Counted from the stretch's first letter, positions 12,527 to 26,650 are shown. The stretch is DNA of 64,000 nt from Coturnix japonica (GCF_001577835.2 NC_029516.1:94319091-94383090); one strand, 5' to 3'. Program-made: numbers and translations. Notes: generated by a model from the letters alone, not told the origin.

Positions 12527-13328
12527 TGCTGCAGAAAGGTTTGTCAAATTGTGTAGACTTTTGGTGACCCTTCTGTTCATAATACTTTCCTGATTCACTT
12601 TTTACTAAGGTTGCAAAGGGACTTTTACCCACCACCTCCTGGTGAACTTGTCCATAAAACACATACTATTTTTCAATAGATTTATTTGCTACACATGAGA
12701 AAAAATCTCAGCTGGTAAGGAACTCAAGTGTCCAGAATGAATTTTGTTACCTCAATGATTTGTTCAAATCATTACTTTACGAGGACTTCCGCATTACACC
12801 TGAACGCTCGTAGAACCCTCAACTAATAGCAGAAGCTAAAGATGGCATTTAATTGGACAAATTTTCTGACTCTCATTTATGTCTATTTTCATGTGGCACA
12901 TTTATTGGCACTGGAATTATGCCTGTATTTTATTATTAAATATCATTTTGCAAAACTTTTGGCTGAGGATCTTCGTTTACACACTGATTGTTTCAAGCTT
13001 CAGTTTGATTAGTACTCCAAACCAGAACTGAATCTGGTGGCAAGGAAGTCATGATTCAACTGCTAGATCCCAGAGAGGTTGGGAGCAGCCTGATATGCCC
13101 AAGTCTTTCTTTCATGAAGCTTTTGCAGATAGGAGATGCTCCATGGAGTTCCAGTCATCCTAGCCCTGCAGAGCTCACTGAAATATCATATACACCTTAG
13201 CTCGTGTTGCAGACATCAGATTTGAGCAGAGAGTCAATACTGCTCACACATTTAAGAATTACAGTGGAAAGGAAATAATAGTACCTTCAGTCAATGTCTG
13301 GAAATAATAGAAAGAAGAGAAAAATAAG

Positions 13329-13397
13329 AAGGCAAGATAAGGCAAGGTGAGTCAAAGAAAGGCAAGGCAAGGCAAAACAAGGCAAGGGAAGGAAAAG
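13329..13397. repeat. Degenerate GGCAA pentanucleotide array
   Basis: Repeated ggcaa units with interruptions (ggcaagataaggcaaggtga and onward). Purine-rich on the plus strand. Confidence 0.85.
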
Positions 13398-13935
13398 GAT
13401 ACTAAACATTTACAGACACCCTGTGAATGAAAAGAACAAAAAAGAACAAAAGCGTCCATCATGATGAAGGCAATCCAAAAAGCAGTGGCGGAAAACTTGC
13501 CCTTGTCCGAACTAACTGGAAAAAAAATCTGAGCTAACATGGGACTTGTGGAAAATAACTACATGGAGAAACTGGCAAAAATGGTAATGGCAGAGCACAC
13601 ACTCTTGTAAAAGAATTAGTGCATTTCCAGAGATATGTCATTATTCTGGAATAAAATCTTTTTTTTTTTCCTTTTATTTAATAAAACAAAATTCTTTGGA
13701 ATAACTCTGTGGAAACCTAATGTGACAATTATTTTCTCCAAATGGGCAAGTCTTTACTTACAAGGCTGGTCCTTTTGACTTCCCAAGTGTGTTTCATACA
13801 TGGAAATGCTGCACACTTGAGATCACTACCTTGCTTCTTACAAAAATACTGTTTGACTTTTGTTCTTATTTTGTTCCTCATTTCTCCTCTGTGATGGCTA
13901 TTTTTATTTTTCATTAATTTGGGGGTCTATAATTC

Positions 13936-14950
13936 ACAGAATCATAGAATCACCGAGATTGGAAATGACCTCATTCAATCCAACTGTCCACCTATCACCA
14001 ATATTTCCCACTAAACCATTTCCCTCACTACAACATCTAAATGTTTTTTGAACACCTCCAGTGTCGGTGACTCCACCAACTCCTTGGGCAGCCTGTTCCA
14101 TCAACTTCTCAGAGTAGTATTTCCTAACTTCCTACTTGAATCTTCTCTGATGCATCTTGAGGCCATTCCATCTAGTCCTATTGCTAGTTACATGGGAGAA
14201 GAAGCCAACTCCCACCTCACCACAACCTCCTTTCATGTGGCTGTAGAGAGCAATAAAGTCTCCCCTGAGCCTCCTCTTCTCCAGACTGAACAATCCCAGC
14301 TCCTTCAGCTGCTCCTCATAATACTTGTGCTCCAGACCTCTCACCAGCTACACTGCCGTCACACACCAGGGCCTCAATGTCTTCCTTGTAGTGAGGGATC
14401 CAAACCTGAACACAGTACTCAAAGTGTGGCCTCACCAGTGCTGGGTACAGACAGATAATCATTTCCCTGCTCATGCTGACAATGCTATTTCTGGATATAA
14501 GACAGGATGCCATTGGCCGTCTTGGCCACCTGGGCACACTGTTGGTTCATGTTCAGCTTAATGTTGACCAATATCCCCACATCTGTTTCCTCTACACAGT
14601 CTTCCAGCCACTCTACCTTTAGCATTGCCTGGGGTTGTTCTGGCCAAAGTGTGGGACCCAGCATTTGCTCTTGTTAATTTCATCCCATTGAACCCATTGG
14701 CCCATTGGATAGCCCAGCTATCCAGCCTGTCCAGAGGCCTCTGAAGAGCCTGCCAGGCAGATCAACACTTCCATCCAACTTGGTGTCACCTGCAGACTCA
14801 CCAAGGGTGCACTCAATGCCTTCATCCAGGTCATCAATAAAGATATGGAAAAGGACAGGCCCCATTAACAACCCTTCGGGGGCACCACTCATGATTGGTC
14901 GCCAGATGGATTTAACTCCATTTTCCACCACTCTCTGAGCCCAGCAGATT
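13936..14950 (-). mobile_element. CR1 LINE, longest copy (reverse transcriptase to 3' end)
   Basis: Read on the minus strand it starts with [19 protein letters not shown] and [20 protein letters not shown], the CR1 reverse transcriptase. It continues through LYPALVRPHFEYCVQVWIP and [20 protein letters not shown] to the tail cacagaatcatagaatc. The catalytic FADD motif reads SAGD here, and the frame is broken several times, so the copy is dead. It is 5'-truncated near 14,950. Confidence 0.93.
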
Positions 14951-17900
14951 GAAGGCCTATATTGGGTGAGTCTTTCCTTTAAATAACCTTTTGGATTTTT
15001 ATCATCATCTCTCTTGTACCATCTTTGCATTATTGTCACTATATGTTACTGTACAAGTAGAAAGTCTTTAAATGTTTCCAACTGAATCATGGGGAGTTTA
15101 TTGTGTTCCCAATCCAAAACTTCAAGGTCAGGGGGATAGAGTACCATGATGACAATTCTCAGCAAAGGCTATGAGATAATCCCATTTCATTTAATGTTTG
15201 AGAAATAGCCATGCTAATTCTACAGTAACATGAATTTTGTTTTCTTCTGCAGGAAATAAATGGTGTTTATTAGATTTAATATTTTAATTATATGAAAAAT
15301 GCTTTGTTTAAATTATGCTAAAATTATTAGTCTTGTGTGAGTCACAAGGATTAGCAGTCATGGGGAACAACAATATGGCTTTAAGAAATGTAGAATGGAG
15401 ACTGTTGAAGTTAACAAGAGGCATTCTTTGTTGCTAAAAGATGTGCTGCTTCTTTAAATGTGGCCAAGTCATGTGGACAGGCAAAAAGAAAAATCTCATT
15501 CAAAGCTATCCGAGGTGAGTTTGCTTTGCTCTGAGATGGTCTTGTCAAGATTAGCCTTATCTTCCTACCACACTCAACATTAGAAGGTTTGCTTAAAGAT
15601 AAAACAGGATAGGGTTCATCATCCTTGTTGATACCATTTGTGAGAATTAGCTTTTGTCTACAAGATTCCCCTGTTGGTATCTTACCCTTGAAGCCATCCT
15701 GATGTGGGAGCATGTTCAAACATCCTCTCTGCAGCATTCCTACTCCACCTCTGGTCTTTGTGTTAGGGATAGGATGCAAATGCTTTTTGCAGTGCTACTT
15801 ACAGCCAAGCACTTTCATAGCTAAAGGTGTAATTCTTCTCCTACTTTACAGATAAGTAACTCAAGGACGGGTTAAAATGGAAGATTTGGGGGGGTGCATG
15901 ATGGTATGGACCTCGTTGGAACAACCAATTATGTCAAAGGTCAACGTGTCAATTAGACATTTGCTCTGTTAAAATACATGATCACTAATGTAGTGTTAGA
16001 CTTGTGTCTTGTTACTAACACCTGAAAGACCTGTTAGTTACACTGCCTGGACAGGATCCTCCCTGAATTTCATCCCAGATGAAGGGATGTGGCCATTAGT
16101 CCTTATTAGCATTATTTGATGCTCTCTACCAACTCATAGGGAAGAAGTTGTAAATACAGAGCCATCTCACCCACTGCACGGCTGTCTCCAGCTGAGGTTA
16201 ACCTCAGGCTATATGTTTGAAGCAGCTGGTATCCACATGAATGAAAATGAGCAACAGGAGCTTCTATTCAATCAAAATGGACAAATGGGGTCAGGGAAGT
16301 TCTCCCAAACTCTCTGCTGAACACTTCAGCTCACACAGCAGCACTAAATGCTACTCTTCACTCTCGCCTGCATGATGAGGCTTCTAACTCTTTGCAGATG
16401 AAAGCTGTTTATTTAGCTCATTGATTAAACCAGCTGCTGACACTAAGGGGAACTTCACATTTTGCAGGAAGACAGATACAAATCTTGAAATGTGGTGACC
16501 CTTCCCCTGCCCCACTTTCAAGAGGATATAACTGATCTCTGTGAAGAGAGGCAATTTGTGCTATGCAAAGGGTTTCTGCTAAAATGAAATGTCTGAAGTT
16601 AGTGTGTCCATTTCACTTGTTCAGCACAAAATAACTAGTTTCCTTTAGTGTGAAAGGCAAAGGGACCACAGAAAATACAGTCCCTAAACTAGCCTGATTT
16701 ACAAAAAACTTTAGGTTAAATTGCCACATCGATGAGTGACCTGGCGTTCCAGACAAAGCACTTTGAGCTTGAATGGAGGAGCACAGAGAATGTCTTTTCA
16801 ATCATGGTGGCACCACCTATGTTGATAGCACGGTTCTTTGTGACTTTTTGAGGTTACCTGCAAACTGGTTTTCCAGGGAGTTCATCACTGGATCATCCCT
16901 TGTGCATGCAAGAGCTGAGGTCTCATTTCCTCATGGTGTAAAGCTATCTATCTTCTTATGTGTGCTTTCTAAGCAGGGAACAAGGAGTGGTTTGGACCAG
17001 CCAACACAGCAGCCTGGTAATATACCTGGAAACAGATCTCAGCTCACCTCCCTGCTTGTTATTTTAGGCTAAAACCAGATTTCTGCTGTTAGCCATGCCT
17101 GTGGTGTTCTTTCCTTTTTAGTAGGAAGTGACATGCTTTCTATCTACGAGGAAATTGTTAACACATCTGTGCACCTGGATCAGTTACGATCAGTACAAAA
17201 TTGCATCAGTGCAGCTTTTAGCATAATAAAATGTCATTCACTCACTCACTTAGCTGGCAATCTTTTGGCAGGTTGTGGGGCAACAAACATTACATAGCTT
17301 CCTCCTTGCCTGTCCACCTCACAGCTGCACCCACCCAGCCCACAATATCACTGTTTGTGGATCAAGAACAGTGCACTGACTGCACCAAAGTAAACTGCAC
17401 AAGTTTTCCTTGATGTTATCAGGAGAAAGTGAAGCTCAGTTGATCTGCCTTTCCCTTCTGTTTAGAACATGCTGGTCTTAATCTCTCTGGCATGTGTGAG
17501 CAAGGTCTCATTTCCCAAGCTTCAAATATCTTTTTAAGACTGATGAAAATCTCTGGAGGACAAAGGGGCAAAAGGATAGCATTATTATCAAGCTGCTGAA
17601 TCTGATCAACAGCTCTGGAGCCATAAAACTGCCTAAGTACTTTGTGCCTGAACATCTGAAAAGAAGAGCTGGGCAGAATTTAAACTGAAGTGCCAAAGAA
17701 CATATTGTCTTGTTATGTCTCATCCCTGAGAGAATAAGAAGCACAACCATTTGAGATGATCAGTTAGATGTTAGGACGCCCATCACAAAATCAAACAAGC
17801 ACTGCACCTACAGGATTTCTTCTGAAGTGATGACTGATTCTCACTCCCTCCAACACTGCAGTAGCTCCAGCTCCTCCAAGTCCCCTGTAGTATACATACC

Positions 17901-18654
17901 AGATGAACACTCTTGTGTGCTGTAGTTGTCCTGAAGCTCTGAGTCCAGTATGTACAGGGATCTAATTCCACCCCCTTTCCCTCAGTAGGACAGTATATAC
18001 TGCTTCCCCACCACAATGCTGGATTTCACAAAGCTTATAGCCCTCAGCTGGACACTCTTGCTGCTTTGCTAGTTATGAGTGAACCTTCCAGCAAAAATGG
18101 TTGTTACAACCAGAGACAACAGGAAGACAGACAAGCCCATCTCCATTAGGAAAAAATCATACCCACGTTCTGATGCATTTCATGTGTAGCATGTTCAAAT
18201 GGCAGCTTGTAGAGGCTCAAAGCTGTGCGATGGGGCAGTGCCACTGGCTGTCCTGTGTACTGCTTCCATGCCTGCTAAATTGGCTCCCCATAAAGCAATC
18301 ACCCTTTGCTGGTTACATTTCCAGAGAGAGCCACTGGGATTTGGCAAACAAACACAGAACAGCCTGGAAGGAACTGGCCTTCTTGTTGCTTCCTGATAGG
18401 AAGCTAATCTCATGGAGCACCTTACTGAAAGCCATACATTCTGCATGTGCTCCTTTCTGCTAAGAAAACATTCAAAGGAGGACATATTTCCTGCAGAAAC
18501 TGGAGAAGTTCCAGCAGTTTGACAAAACATGACAGCTGTGATACAAACAGCTCCCCGAGGAAAGGATAACTCACAAGGATCTGCCTGCTGACTGACACGT
18601 GGCAGCGAATGTTGCTCCTTGGGCTCCTGTGCTTGAGCAAAATTCATTGGACCC
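14951..18654. other. Intergenic, nothing recognised
   Basis: Frames here (for example minus 15411-15779, 122 codons) show no family signature. Confidence 0.5.
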
Positions 18655-18692
18655 TAGAATCATCGAGGCTGGAAAAGACCTTCGACATCGAG
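18655..18692 (-). mobile_element. CR1 3'-end stub
   Basis: tagaatcatcgaggctggaa then aagaccttcg is the reverse complement of a CR1 tail. Confidence 0.7.
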
Positions 18693-20234
18693 AGATTTGT
18701 TACAACATGAAGCAGAGATAGCAACAACTATTTTGCAGTGACATGCCAATTTATCTGAAATACATCTAACTGAAACCATATTTATCCTTAATTCCTTACG
18801 TTTCTCCAGGAAGGAAGGGAGGCACAGCTGTGCTGAAAAGCAAGGTGGACAAAATGACTGAATTCATCAACGTTCTCAAAGTTCATTTCAGCAACAGCTT
18901 CCATCTGATCCTCCTTCCCCTGCTACCACTGGTGATGTTTTCAGTAGTTTCGATGGAAGCATGGAGAAGTGTGAAATTCACACTTATTAAAAGCCATATT
19001 GTTAATGCAAATAAAAGCAGATGGCATCTCCACTGGAGGGAACACAAACCTCTGAGAAACTTCTGAACATCCTGAGAGTTTTAATGACCCATTCAATGCT
19101 TTAGTACTTCTGCCCTTCACTCACAGTTCAATAGCTTTAAATATGGAGGAAGTATGGTATCTACAGGGGACAGGGTTTCTCAGGTCTTACAAACTAATAA
19201 TGTAAACTTTCTTTTTTTCTCTAGTAAGTATGATGTTTGCAAGACCGAAATCATAGAAGAGGACAGTAGACTTAATCAGAATCCACACAGGGACTGAAGC
19301 ATGTATTTGTTTCTGCTCATAATAGTGCAGATTCACAAAGGAAGTCAGTGGCGTTCAATGAGTTCCACACTCTTGAGTCTACTATGTTAAGTAAGGGTAG
19401 TATGGCAGTCCTGTGTCTGTCTGTTTGTTTCACCTCTGCATTCCCTTTCTCCTCCACTCAGATCCTCTCTTGCCAACCATTTGGTCACCCAGGCAGTGGT
19501 GATCCAGTGTGAACCTGATATGAGAGCAGATCTGCTCTAAAACTAACCCCCCAGAAATTAAGTTGGGTTGTTACTGACTGACGGTGTAGAGCGATACCTT
19601 GTGAGCAGTCATCCTACTAAGAAGGTGGTGTTCTCTGAGTCTTCAATCATTAAAATGCTGTTATTTAATTAGTCTCTCCTAATTTGCTCTCAGAAGACAT
19701 CATTAGGATGAGCATTCTCAGCACATGCAGCATGAAAACATCAACCAGTCTGTTACCCTCTACAGCTAAGAATCTAGAGCTTGATTGCCACAGAAAACCT
19801 TATGTGCTCCCTTATGGCCTCCTTGATGTCCCTCTAGTTCACCAGATGAGGGTGGACATCAGTTTCCCAAGCAATGCTAACACAGAATAGCCAACTCTTC
19901 CCAGTTTGTTACCATTCCTTTTACATGCTCCATGACTTTAACAGCACGGTTTCTGCAAGGGAATAGCTGTGTGTGCAGGCAATGTGCTGCCATGTCAGCC
20001 ATCTCCCAGAGGCTGCTCTGTGGGTTCAATGGAAAAAGACACTGAGTGAGTTTTGCTGATGGCAGACATAGGAGATGTAAAGCTCCTCTTTTCTTTTAAC
20101 TGATTCCCGCACTGTTTGATATTTTAGAAGTCTAGAGAGCAATCCAACAAAATCAGCCATGTTCTCTAAACCACTTAAATCACACTCTTCTCTACATGAT
20201 CAAGTGCTCTACCTGTGAGGGAAAGGTTTGATCT

Positions 20235-20495
20235 AGAGAGGATATCTAGATGCAGGACCTAAATGTATACTGAGTTTAAGGACAACACTAAATTGGGAAG
20301 AGTTTTTGACTTGCTCAAGGGTAGAGAGGCCTTACAAAGAGATCTTGACAAATGGGAGTGCTGACCACATGGAGTTGAACAGAAACAAGTGCCAGAGTCT
20401 GCATCGGGATGGGACAACCCTTGGAGTGTGTACAGTCTGGGAGATGAGGGGCTGCAGAACCTCAAGGAGAGGGACCTGGGGAATCTGATCAGAGG
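20235..20495 (+). mobile_element. Old CR1 internal fragment
   Basis: With frame changes it reads as the region after the RT active site: FKDNTKLGRV, REALQRDLDKWE, then SLGDEGLQNLKERDLG. Both ends are missing. Confidence 0.7.
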
Positions 20496-22051
20496 TAAAT
20501 TGAATCTGAGACAGCAGTGTGCCTGGCAGCCAAACAAGTCAACCATACCTGAGGAACACCAGGCATGGAGAAATCACACCACTTCAGGACTCTGTCACCA
20601 CTGGCATTCAGAGAGGGAAAAGGGCTTCCATGGACTTTTCTAGAAGCTACAAATCCTGCTTGCAATTATGCTGCAGGGGACTTTTGTGAACACATAATTA
20701 ACCTCTTTCAGTTGAAGTCTTCTCTAGGCAAAGTTCACATGTTGTATGTCTAGTGGTAAAGATGCTATTGAAAGATGGAAATTCCTAGGAATGCTGTGCT
20801 GAGAAAAGTGTCCTGAAACGAATCTGGCCCAATCTTCTTCCCCGGGATTCTTTGCAATGGCTCATTTCTTTGGAATAGAAAGCCCTTGGGTCTAACTAAC
20901 GCTGCAGTTAAATGACGCATCCAAATAAAGGGTTGCAAAACTAAATCCCTAAGCCTGGGCTACCCAGCTCTGGAACCCAGCTTTCACCGTGTCTAAAGGG
21001 TTGAATTGTTCAAGGAGGCTAATGAGGCACGGGGAAAGGTAAAATAAGCAGCCTAGAATTTAACAGCAGTGTTATGAATGGAAGGCTGCAGATTTTCATG
21101 GCTAAGCCAACCCAACACTCCGTATTTATTGAGGCTGAGGAGGAAGTGATTTAAGAAACGATCTTTTCTGATAGTGGCAATCAGGAAGAGCTGATGTAGT
21201 CGCAAACTGCTTCCAAGCGTTGTTAATTCCTGCTCACATATGAAGCTTTGCAAGCTCTCTCCTCATCAGCTGCTTTCAGAAAAGCCCCACTGGCCCAATA
21301 TAACGCAGATCTTTGCTAATGCAAATCTTAAAGAACAGCCATTAAAAGCCTAGTGAAAAATCCGCGTCCCGATTGAGCGGGACGGTTTGGAGAGAGGAAA
21401 ATCCGGATCGTCACCGCTCAGAGGCAGCGGAATTCTTATGGAGATGTGCCCTCTTCTGGCCTCGCTGGGAAAGCATGGAGGGACGGTCAAGATTGAAATA
21501 AATGAGGCAGCTGCCCAAAGGTCACTTCCCAGGTGTCCATTTCAGCCCTGATTTTTCGTAAGTGATGAAACACCTGAGCCTAAAGCAGGCTTAATCCCCT
21601 TAGATTTCACTTGGATGGTAGCCAGAGTCTTGCAAGTCACACCTCGGGTTTAGGTGCATGAAAATGGTAACACGAACCCAGCTTCCAGTCCCTGTTTTGT
21701 TGTTATTGCTGCTCTTGTTTGTTTGTGGTTCTAAACTGGGGCCCTGAGAGGAAAGTTTTACCCAAATGAGGCCAGGGAAGGCTGCCCAGACAAGCCCTGC
21801 CAAACTGCATGGATCCTGGCTGCATGCCCTGCACCTCACAGGGGCTTTGGCACAGCGCTACAGCCCAGGGACCCCACAGAAACCCACAGGCAGCTGCCAG
21901 CAGTGCCTATCTTACAGATTTCCATTTATGGAGCGTATTTGATTTGATTTGAGTACAGTCATGTATAGGAGTTGGCTTATTAAAAACCACACACTTCATT
22001 TCAAATGCAGTTTTTGTGTAGCTTCAAATGAAATAAAGCATGTTACAGAGA
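20496..22051. other. Intergenic with a CpG-rich patch
   Basis: Mostly unremarkable, but about nine CpGs fall within 21360-21430, well above the local level. No frame or promoter motif is clear. Confidence 0.4.
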
Positions 22052-22150
22052 GTGGTGAAGTGCTGGCACAGGCTGCCCAGAGAGGATGCGGATGCTCTGT
22101 TCCTGGAGGTGTTCAAGGCCAGGTTAGATGGGGCCCTGGGCAGCCCAATG
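22052..22150 (+). mobile_element. CR1 3' ORF2-terminal fragment
   Basis: Contains agtgctggcacaggctgccc and gaggtgttcaaggccaggtt, the CR1 ORF2 terminus. The usual tail is absent. Confidence 0.85.
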
Positions 22151-23174
22151 TAACTTTGACAGCTTGGTGTATAAAAAATAAGTCAGAAAAAACCCAAATG
22201 TACTTCTGGTTTTTAATCCCTTGCTGTCAGGTCATTCTAGTAACTGTGACGGAAGTTTGGGGAAGAGTTTTCCCTGTTTACAAAGGATTTTAAAACAGAC
22301 CTTCTGTCATCCACGTATAAGAAGTAGCCCTTAGGGCTTATGGGAGAAAAGTAGCTTTTACACCCTCAGAAAGTGAAAACAAGGGGATCTTTCCTGATTT
22401 ATGGTCCTAGCAGTTCCGTTCTAGCAGCAGACATAAAACCTTGTACTATCAAATTACATAGGTTTGGTCTCCTGGGTGGCTTGGCTGAGCCTAGAAGAAA
22501 ACACTAGTTTGTTTCTGTGCTCATTTTCAAGTTGATGACGATTCTCTGTTCCTCTCGCCACACAGGATGAAACTATGGGAGACATAAGGAAAAAATCACC
22601 TGGGCGGCGTCACGCTATTTGACCCTGTAGAAATGAGGCTTACCTCTATTGTAGTCCCGTAGCACAGTAAATACAGCGTCTCCATTAGCAGACCACCATC
22701 CCTGTATTCTCATGGCAATAAAAGAGTGAAGGGTTTGAGAAACGCTTCTGGCGCTTGTCCAGCCTTGAGCTTATTTAGCTTGGTTGTAGCTGTAACAGCA
22801 CATTGCCAGTGGTGTGTTGGCTGGAATCTCATTTGTTTTAGCTACATTGACAAAACTGTCTAGTAAGCAGCCAATTAGTGTTTAATTTGTTTTAACTTTG
22901 CATTCATTTTGCATAACTAGCTATTATACCAAAGCATTATACTACACATGATCACTAATTTACCACTAGTTTATTACCATTATATATATATTCATAGTCC
23001 AGCCAAGAAGATGTGCTAACAAACAGCTGTTTGAAAGTGTGCAGGATTCAAGCCATCCCAAGAAACTCCTTATGAACACATCAGCACACATCACCTGATG
23101 AAGAACCAAGCATTGGCAAATTGCTGCAACATCACAGGAGGAGGTGCATCATGGACTGTGGGCACAAAGGTGAA

Positions 23175-23462
23175 CATCTTAGTGGAGAAGGGGAACATGG
23201 TGGAGTGAGAGTTAATATCCTCAAGTTGTGCCAGGGGAGGTTCAGGTTGGATATTAGGAACAGTTTCTTCTCAGCAAGAGCAGTGCTGCAGTGGCACAGG
23301 CTGCCCAGGGAGGTGGTGCAGTCACTGTCCCTGGAGGTGTTCAAGAGCCGTGTGGATGTGGCACTGAGGGATGTGGGCAGTGGGCATGGTGGGGGTGGGC
23401 TGGTGGTTGGGCTGGGTGATCTTAGAGGTCTTTTTCAATCTTAATGAATCTAAGACTCTATG
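23175..23462 (+). mobile_element. CR1 3' fragment
   Basis: It encodes [20 protein letters not shown] and LPREVVQSLSLEVFKSRVDV and ends in aatgaatctaagactctatga. Confidence 0.92.
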
Positions 23463-25972
23463 ACAAAGTCGGCATGTAACAGTTTCAATTGTTTAATTAT
23501 AGAAAAATGTGATGATTGGAAAATTTTAACAGCAAGTGCTGATGTTATTGAACCCTGACTAGTGGTTGTTGGCACTATTTGGTGCAGATTGCTAAAGCAT
23601 TAATTACAGTAACAATACATTCCAGTTCATGGCTCCATGTAAAATACACCAAGTGTTCATTTTAAGTGTCACATCAAAGTGTTCAGCCTGAGTGTCATTC
23701 TAGGCTCTTGTAGATCCTATGGATGTTGAGTACAAATTTACCAGCACTTAGCTCATTTTGCAATTTTATTCCTGTTTATTTTTTCACTAAGAATATTCAC
23801 TGAGTAGTTCTCTGACTTTCTCTTTTCAATCATGGATTACACTTTCTGCCATCCTTTCCTTCCCCGAAGGGTTCTCAAAGATCTGACACCTTCTTTTTTT
23901 TGTATAGAGAACTTGGCGTGTATCTGCACTACAATGCTTGTTTTGTAAGAGTATAAAGAACGTATTTTGTAAGAATAACATTTATTTCACTCAGCATACA
24001 ATCCGCTGTGGCACTTTAGCCTCTGGTAACTGTATCAGTCATGTTGCCTGTGTACACAGGACAAGAATCTGAAGTTCAGATCTCTCTGTAACAAAACTAA
24101 TTCAGGTGCTTCGCTCCCTTTGGAATCCACACATCTATTTTCATCCTGCTCACTCCCACAACATCCAGCTTCCCTGTCAGGATATGATGTACCAGTTCTC
24201 TCTTACCTTCTGTTCTGTTCCTTCTGATTTGGCACATTTTCTCCAGTCCAGATTCTTTTTTTTTCAATCCTAACACTGGAAGAAGAATCATCATTAAATG
24301 GAGCTGGTTTTCCAGCTAATAGCTGTTCAAAGACAAAGTGTGGATAAACTGCAGGACCTTAGGAGACATAAGGGAGCTAGAGGCTCCTGCCAAGTGTCTC
24401 ATTTCACATTACACATTCACCTCAGGTCTCTACACGCAGATACCACCTTCAGTCAGGAAAGAAGCCACTTGCCCTGTGGAAAACACATAGACCTTGACCC
24501 ATTGATGTAGAAACCTTAGTCAAGAGGTTTCTCCTTCCTCATGAGCATTCAAACTACAGCCATAGTTTTTCCGCCTTCCTCTCAGTTCTCCAACCTGCAA
24601 TCAGCCACACTAATTTTCCTCTCCCTAGCAAAATCTCTTCCAACCTTGAGCAACATATTCCCCTCACTGCACAGTGTGCAAGGTACCTGGGATAAGTAAA
24701 CATACAACAGAGCATGCAGAACCCCCAGCGTTAAACTACCCTGTTTTCAAAGGTTGAAAGTGAGCACAGAAGGAATAACCACCAGTAATGGAGACTGCTT
24801 ATTAAACGAGAAACAATACCTTTTCATATGACTGCATGCCTATAAATCACGTTGGCACATTAGAACTTTATTACTAACTTTAGTTGTTCAGGGAAAAATT
24901 ACAGCTTTTATTAATGTTTAACAACTATTCAAATGTATCACAACAGACATTTCTATATTTAAAAAAACAAGCAATCAATCTGTGCTGTATTATCTTTACC
25001 CAGTTAAGCGCTCCAGATACCAGCTCCTACTTGAACTGCACTGCAAAAAGCAAAGATTATTTCATATACACACCCAAACACACACATTTCCCCATGCAGA
25101 TGTACATAGCTCTTTGGATGAAATTCATTCCAGATTTAGCCTGTTCATTGCACACCTTAGCAAAGAGCCAGCTTGAAACTCTTGAGAGCATAGACCTATT
25201 TTAAGAGCCTATGCGCTAAAGTGTTTGAGCTCCCACCTACAATATGCTGAAAGGCACCAAATATGCAGTGTAGCCAAAGGCAGGTAGTTTATAAAAGATG
25301 GAGAACTATCATTGTATCTCATCTTAGTTTACTGTTATTTAACACATTTAAAAAACACATTACCTATGCTCCACAGCAGAAACTAAACTGGGCTATATGG
25401 TCACTTCTGCCTGCAATTTGAGGGCAGCAATTTGCTTTTCCGATTCCTTTCATCAGCAGGTGTTTTTTCTCTTAGTAGCTAAGATAGACGGTTATGAAAG
25501 GTATGTGCTTACCATAAGATAAGCAATCATTACTTATTTTTAATGCTTGCTTACGCATTATATTCCTGCTACACACTACAGCAATACAATACTAGCACCC
25601 ATCCCCTAAAGTCGCTGAAGGAACTCAGGTGATGGACTTGTTTAGGGAATAGCTCTGAACTACAATTAGCTGCCCTCCAAATATTTAATGGAGGAACATG
25701 TCTACAGATGCTACTTGAGGCTGGTTAACTTGGCTCTCAGAACCCAAGGTAGAACTAGAAATATTAGATATACATTTAATGTCATTAAACACAAGGGCCT
25801 ACTTGGAAACCAAGTCAAGGTGACGATTGCTAGGTTGCTGGATCTGTCACCCCCAACACGCTTGTAACTCAGACAGGGAATAAGCAGAAAAACACACAAG
25901 TTCACCTTTGTGAACTTGATTCACATTCTAACCTTTGTTAGAAGACGTTAAGAACACAGCATGCTTTGACTT

Positions 25973-26030
25973 TGGCCATAGACTTTGGCCAGAAATGGCC
26001 ATTTGGATGGCCATAGACTTTGCCCAGAAA
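25973..26030. repeat. Two-copy tandem repeat, 35 bp period
   Basis: TGGCCATAGACTTTGGCCAG and the following AAA recur with one change (GCCCAG) 35 bp later. Confidence 0.85.
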
Positions 26031-26644
26031 CCAAGGGCTTGCATCCTTGCTCCCATAACTGTACTTGATGAAAAAGAAAATACACACATTATACAGATAA
26101 AAAATATAAAGGGTTATGCCTGAAAAGGCAAGCTTACAAAGCCAGTGTTAGCAATTGAGAAAAATACACTCTATGAAAAACGTCAACCAATCTTCAGTTA
26201 AAGGACAGCAAAGTTCATGGTTGTTTTCAGATGGTCTGCTGCACAACTTTCAAGCAAAAGATCTTGCTAGAGATGCTGCTGCTTCTAAAAAGACACTGAG
26301 TAATTTGACTGGAACAACCAGAGCTTAGAATACCTCAGCAGGCATAAACATAACAGTGTTTGAGTTGCCTGAACAGGAAAGACTACAAGACAACTGCAAT
26401 GTGCCAAACTGCGTGCTACTTTAAAACGAAATGGTAGATAAAAAAAGAGAGAAGAGAGAGTGAAAAATAAGAGAGCTCTCAAGAGAAATGGTAGTTACCA
26501 GTAGGAAGAACAGTGGGAAAATTCATTCCAAGTTTCTGGAGACTACTTAAAAATTAGCAGTGATGCAATTAAGTAGCATCGGGCAATGGTATGTAAATAA
26601 ACAGAAATCAGATTTTTCCCTTACACGATTACCACTTACTTTGA

Positions 26645-26650
26645 TTTATT
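26645..26650 (-). terminator. Candidate MIS18A poly(A) signal AATAAA (minus strand)
   Basis: The plus strand reads TTTATT, giving AATAAA on the MIS18A strand about 560 nt beyond its stop. Nearer variant signals may be used instead. Confidence 0.3.

Noticed and set aside
14048-14458. 136-codon plus frame
   Set aside because: Antisense of the long CR1 copy; no independent support.
18195-18647. 150-codon minus ATG frame
   Set aside because: No recognisable domain, overlapping plus-strand frames of similar length, and no splice context; most likely chance.
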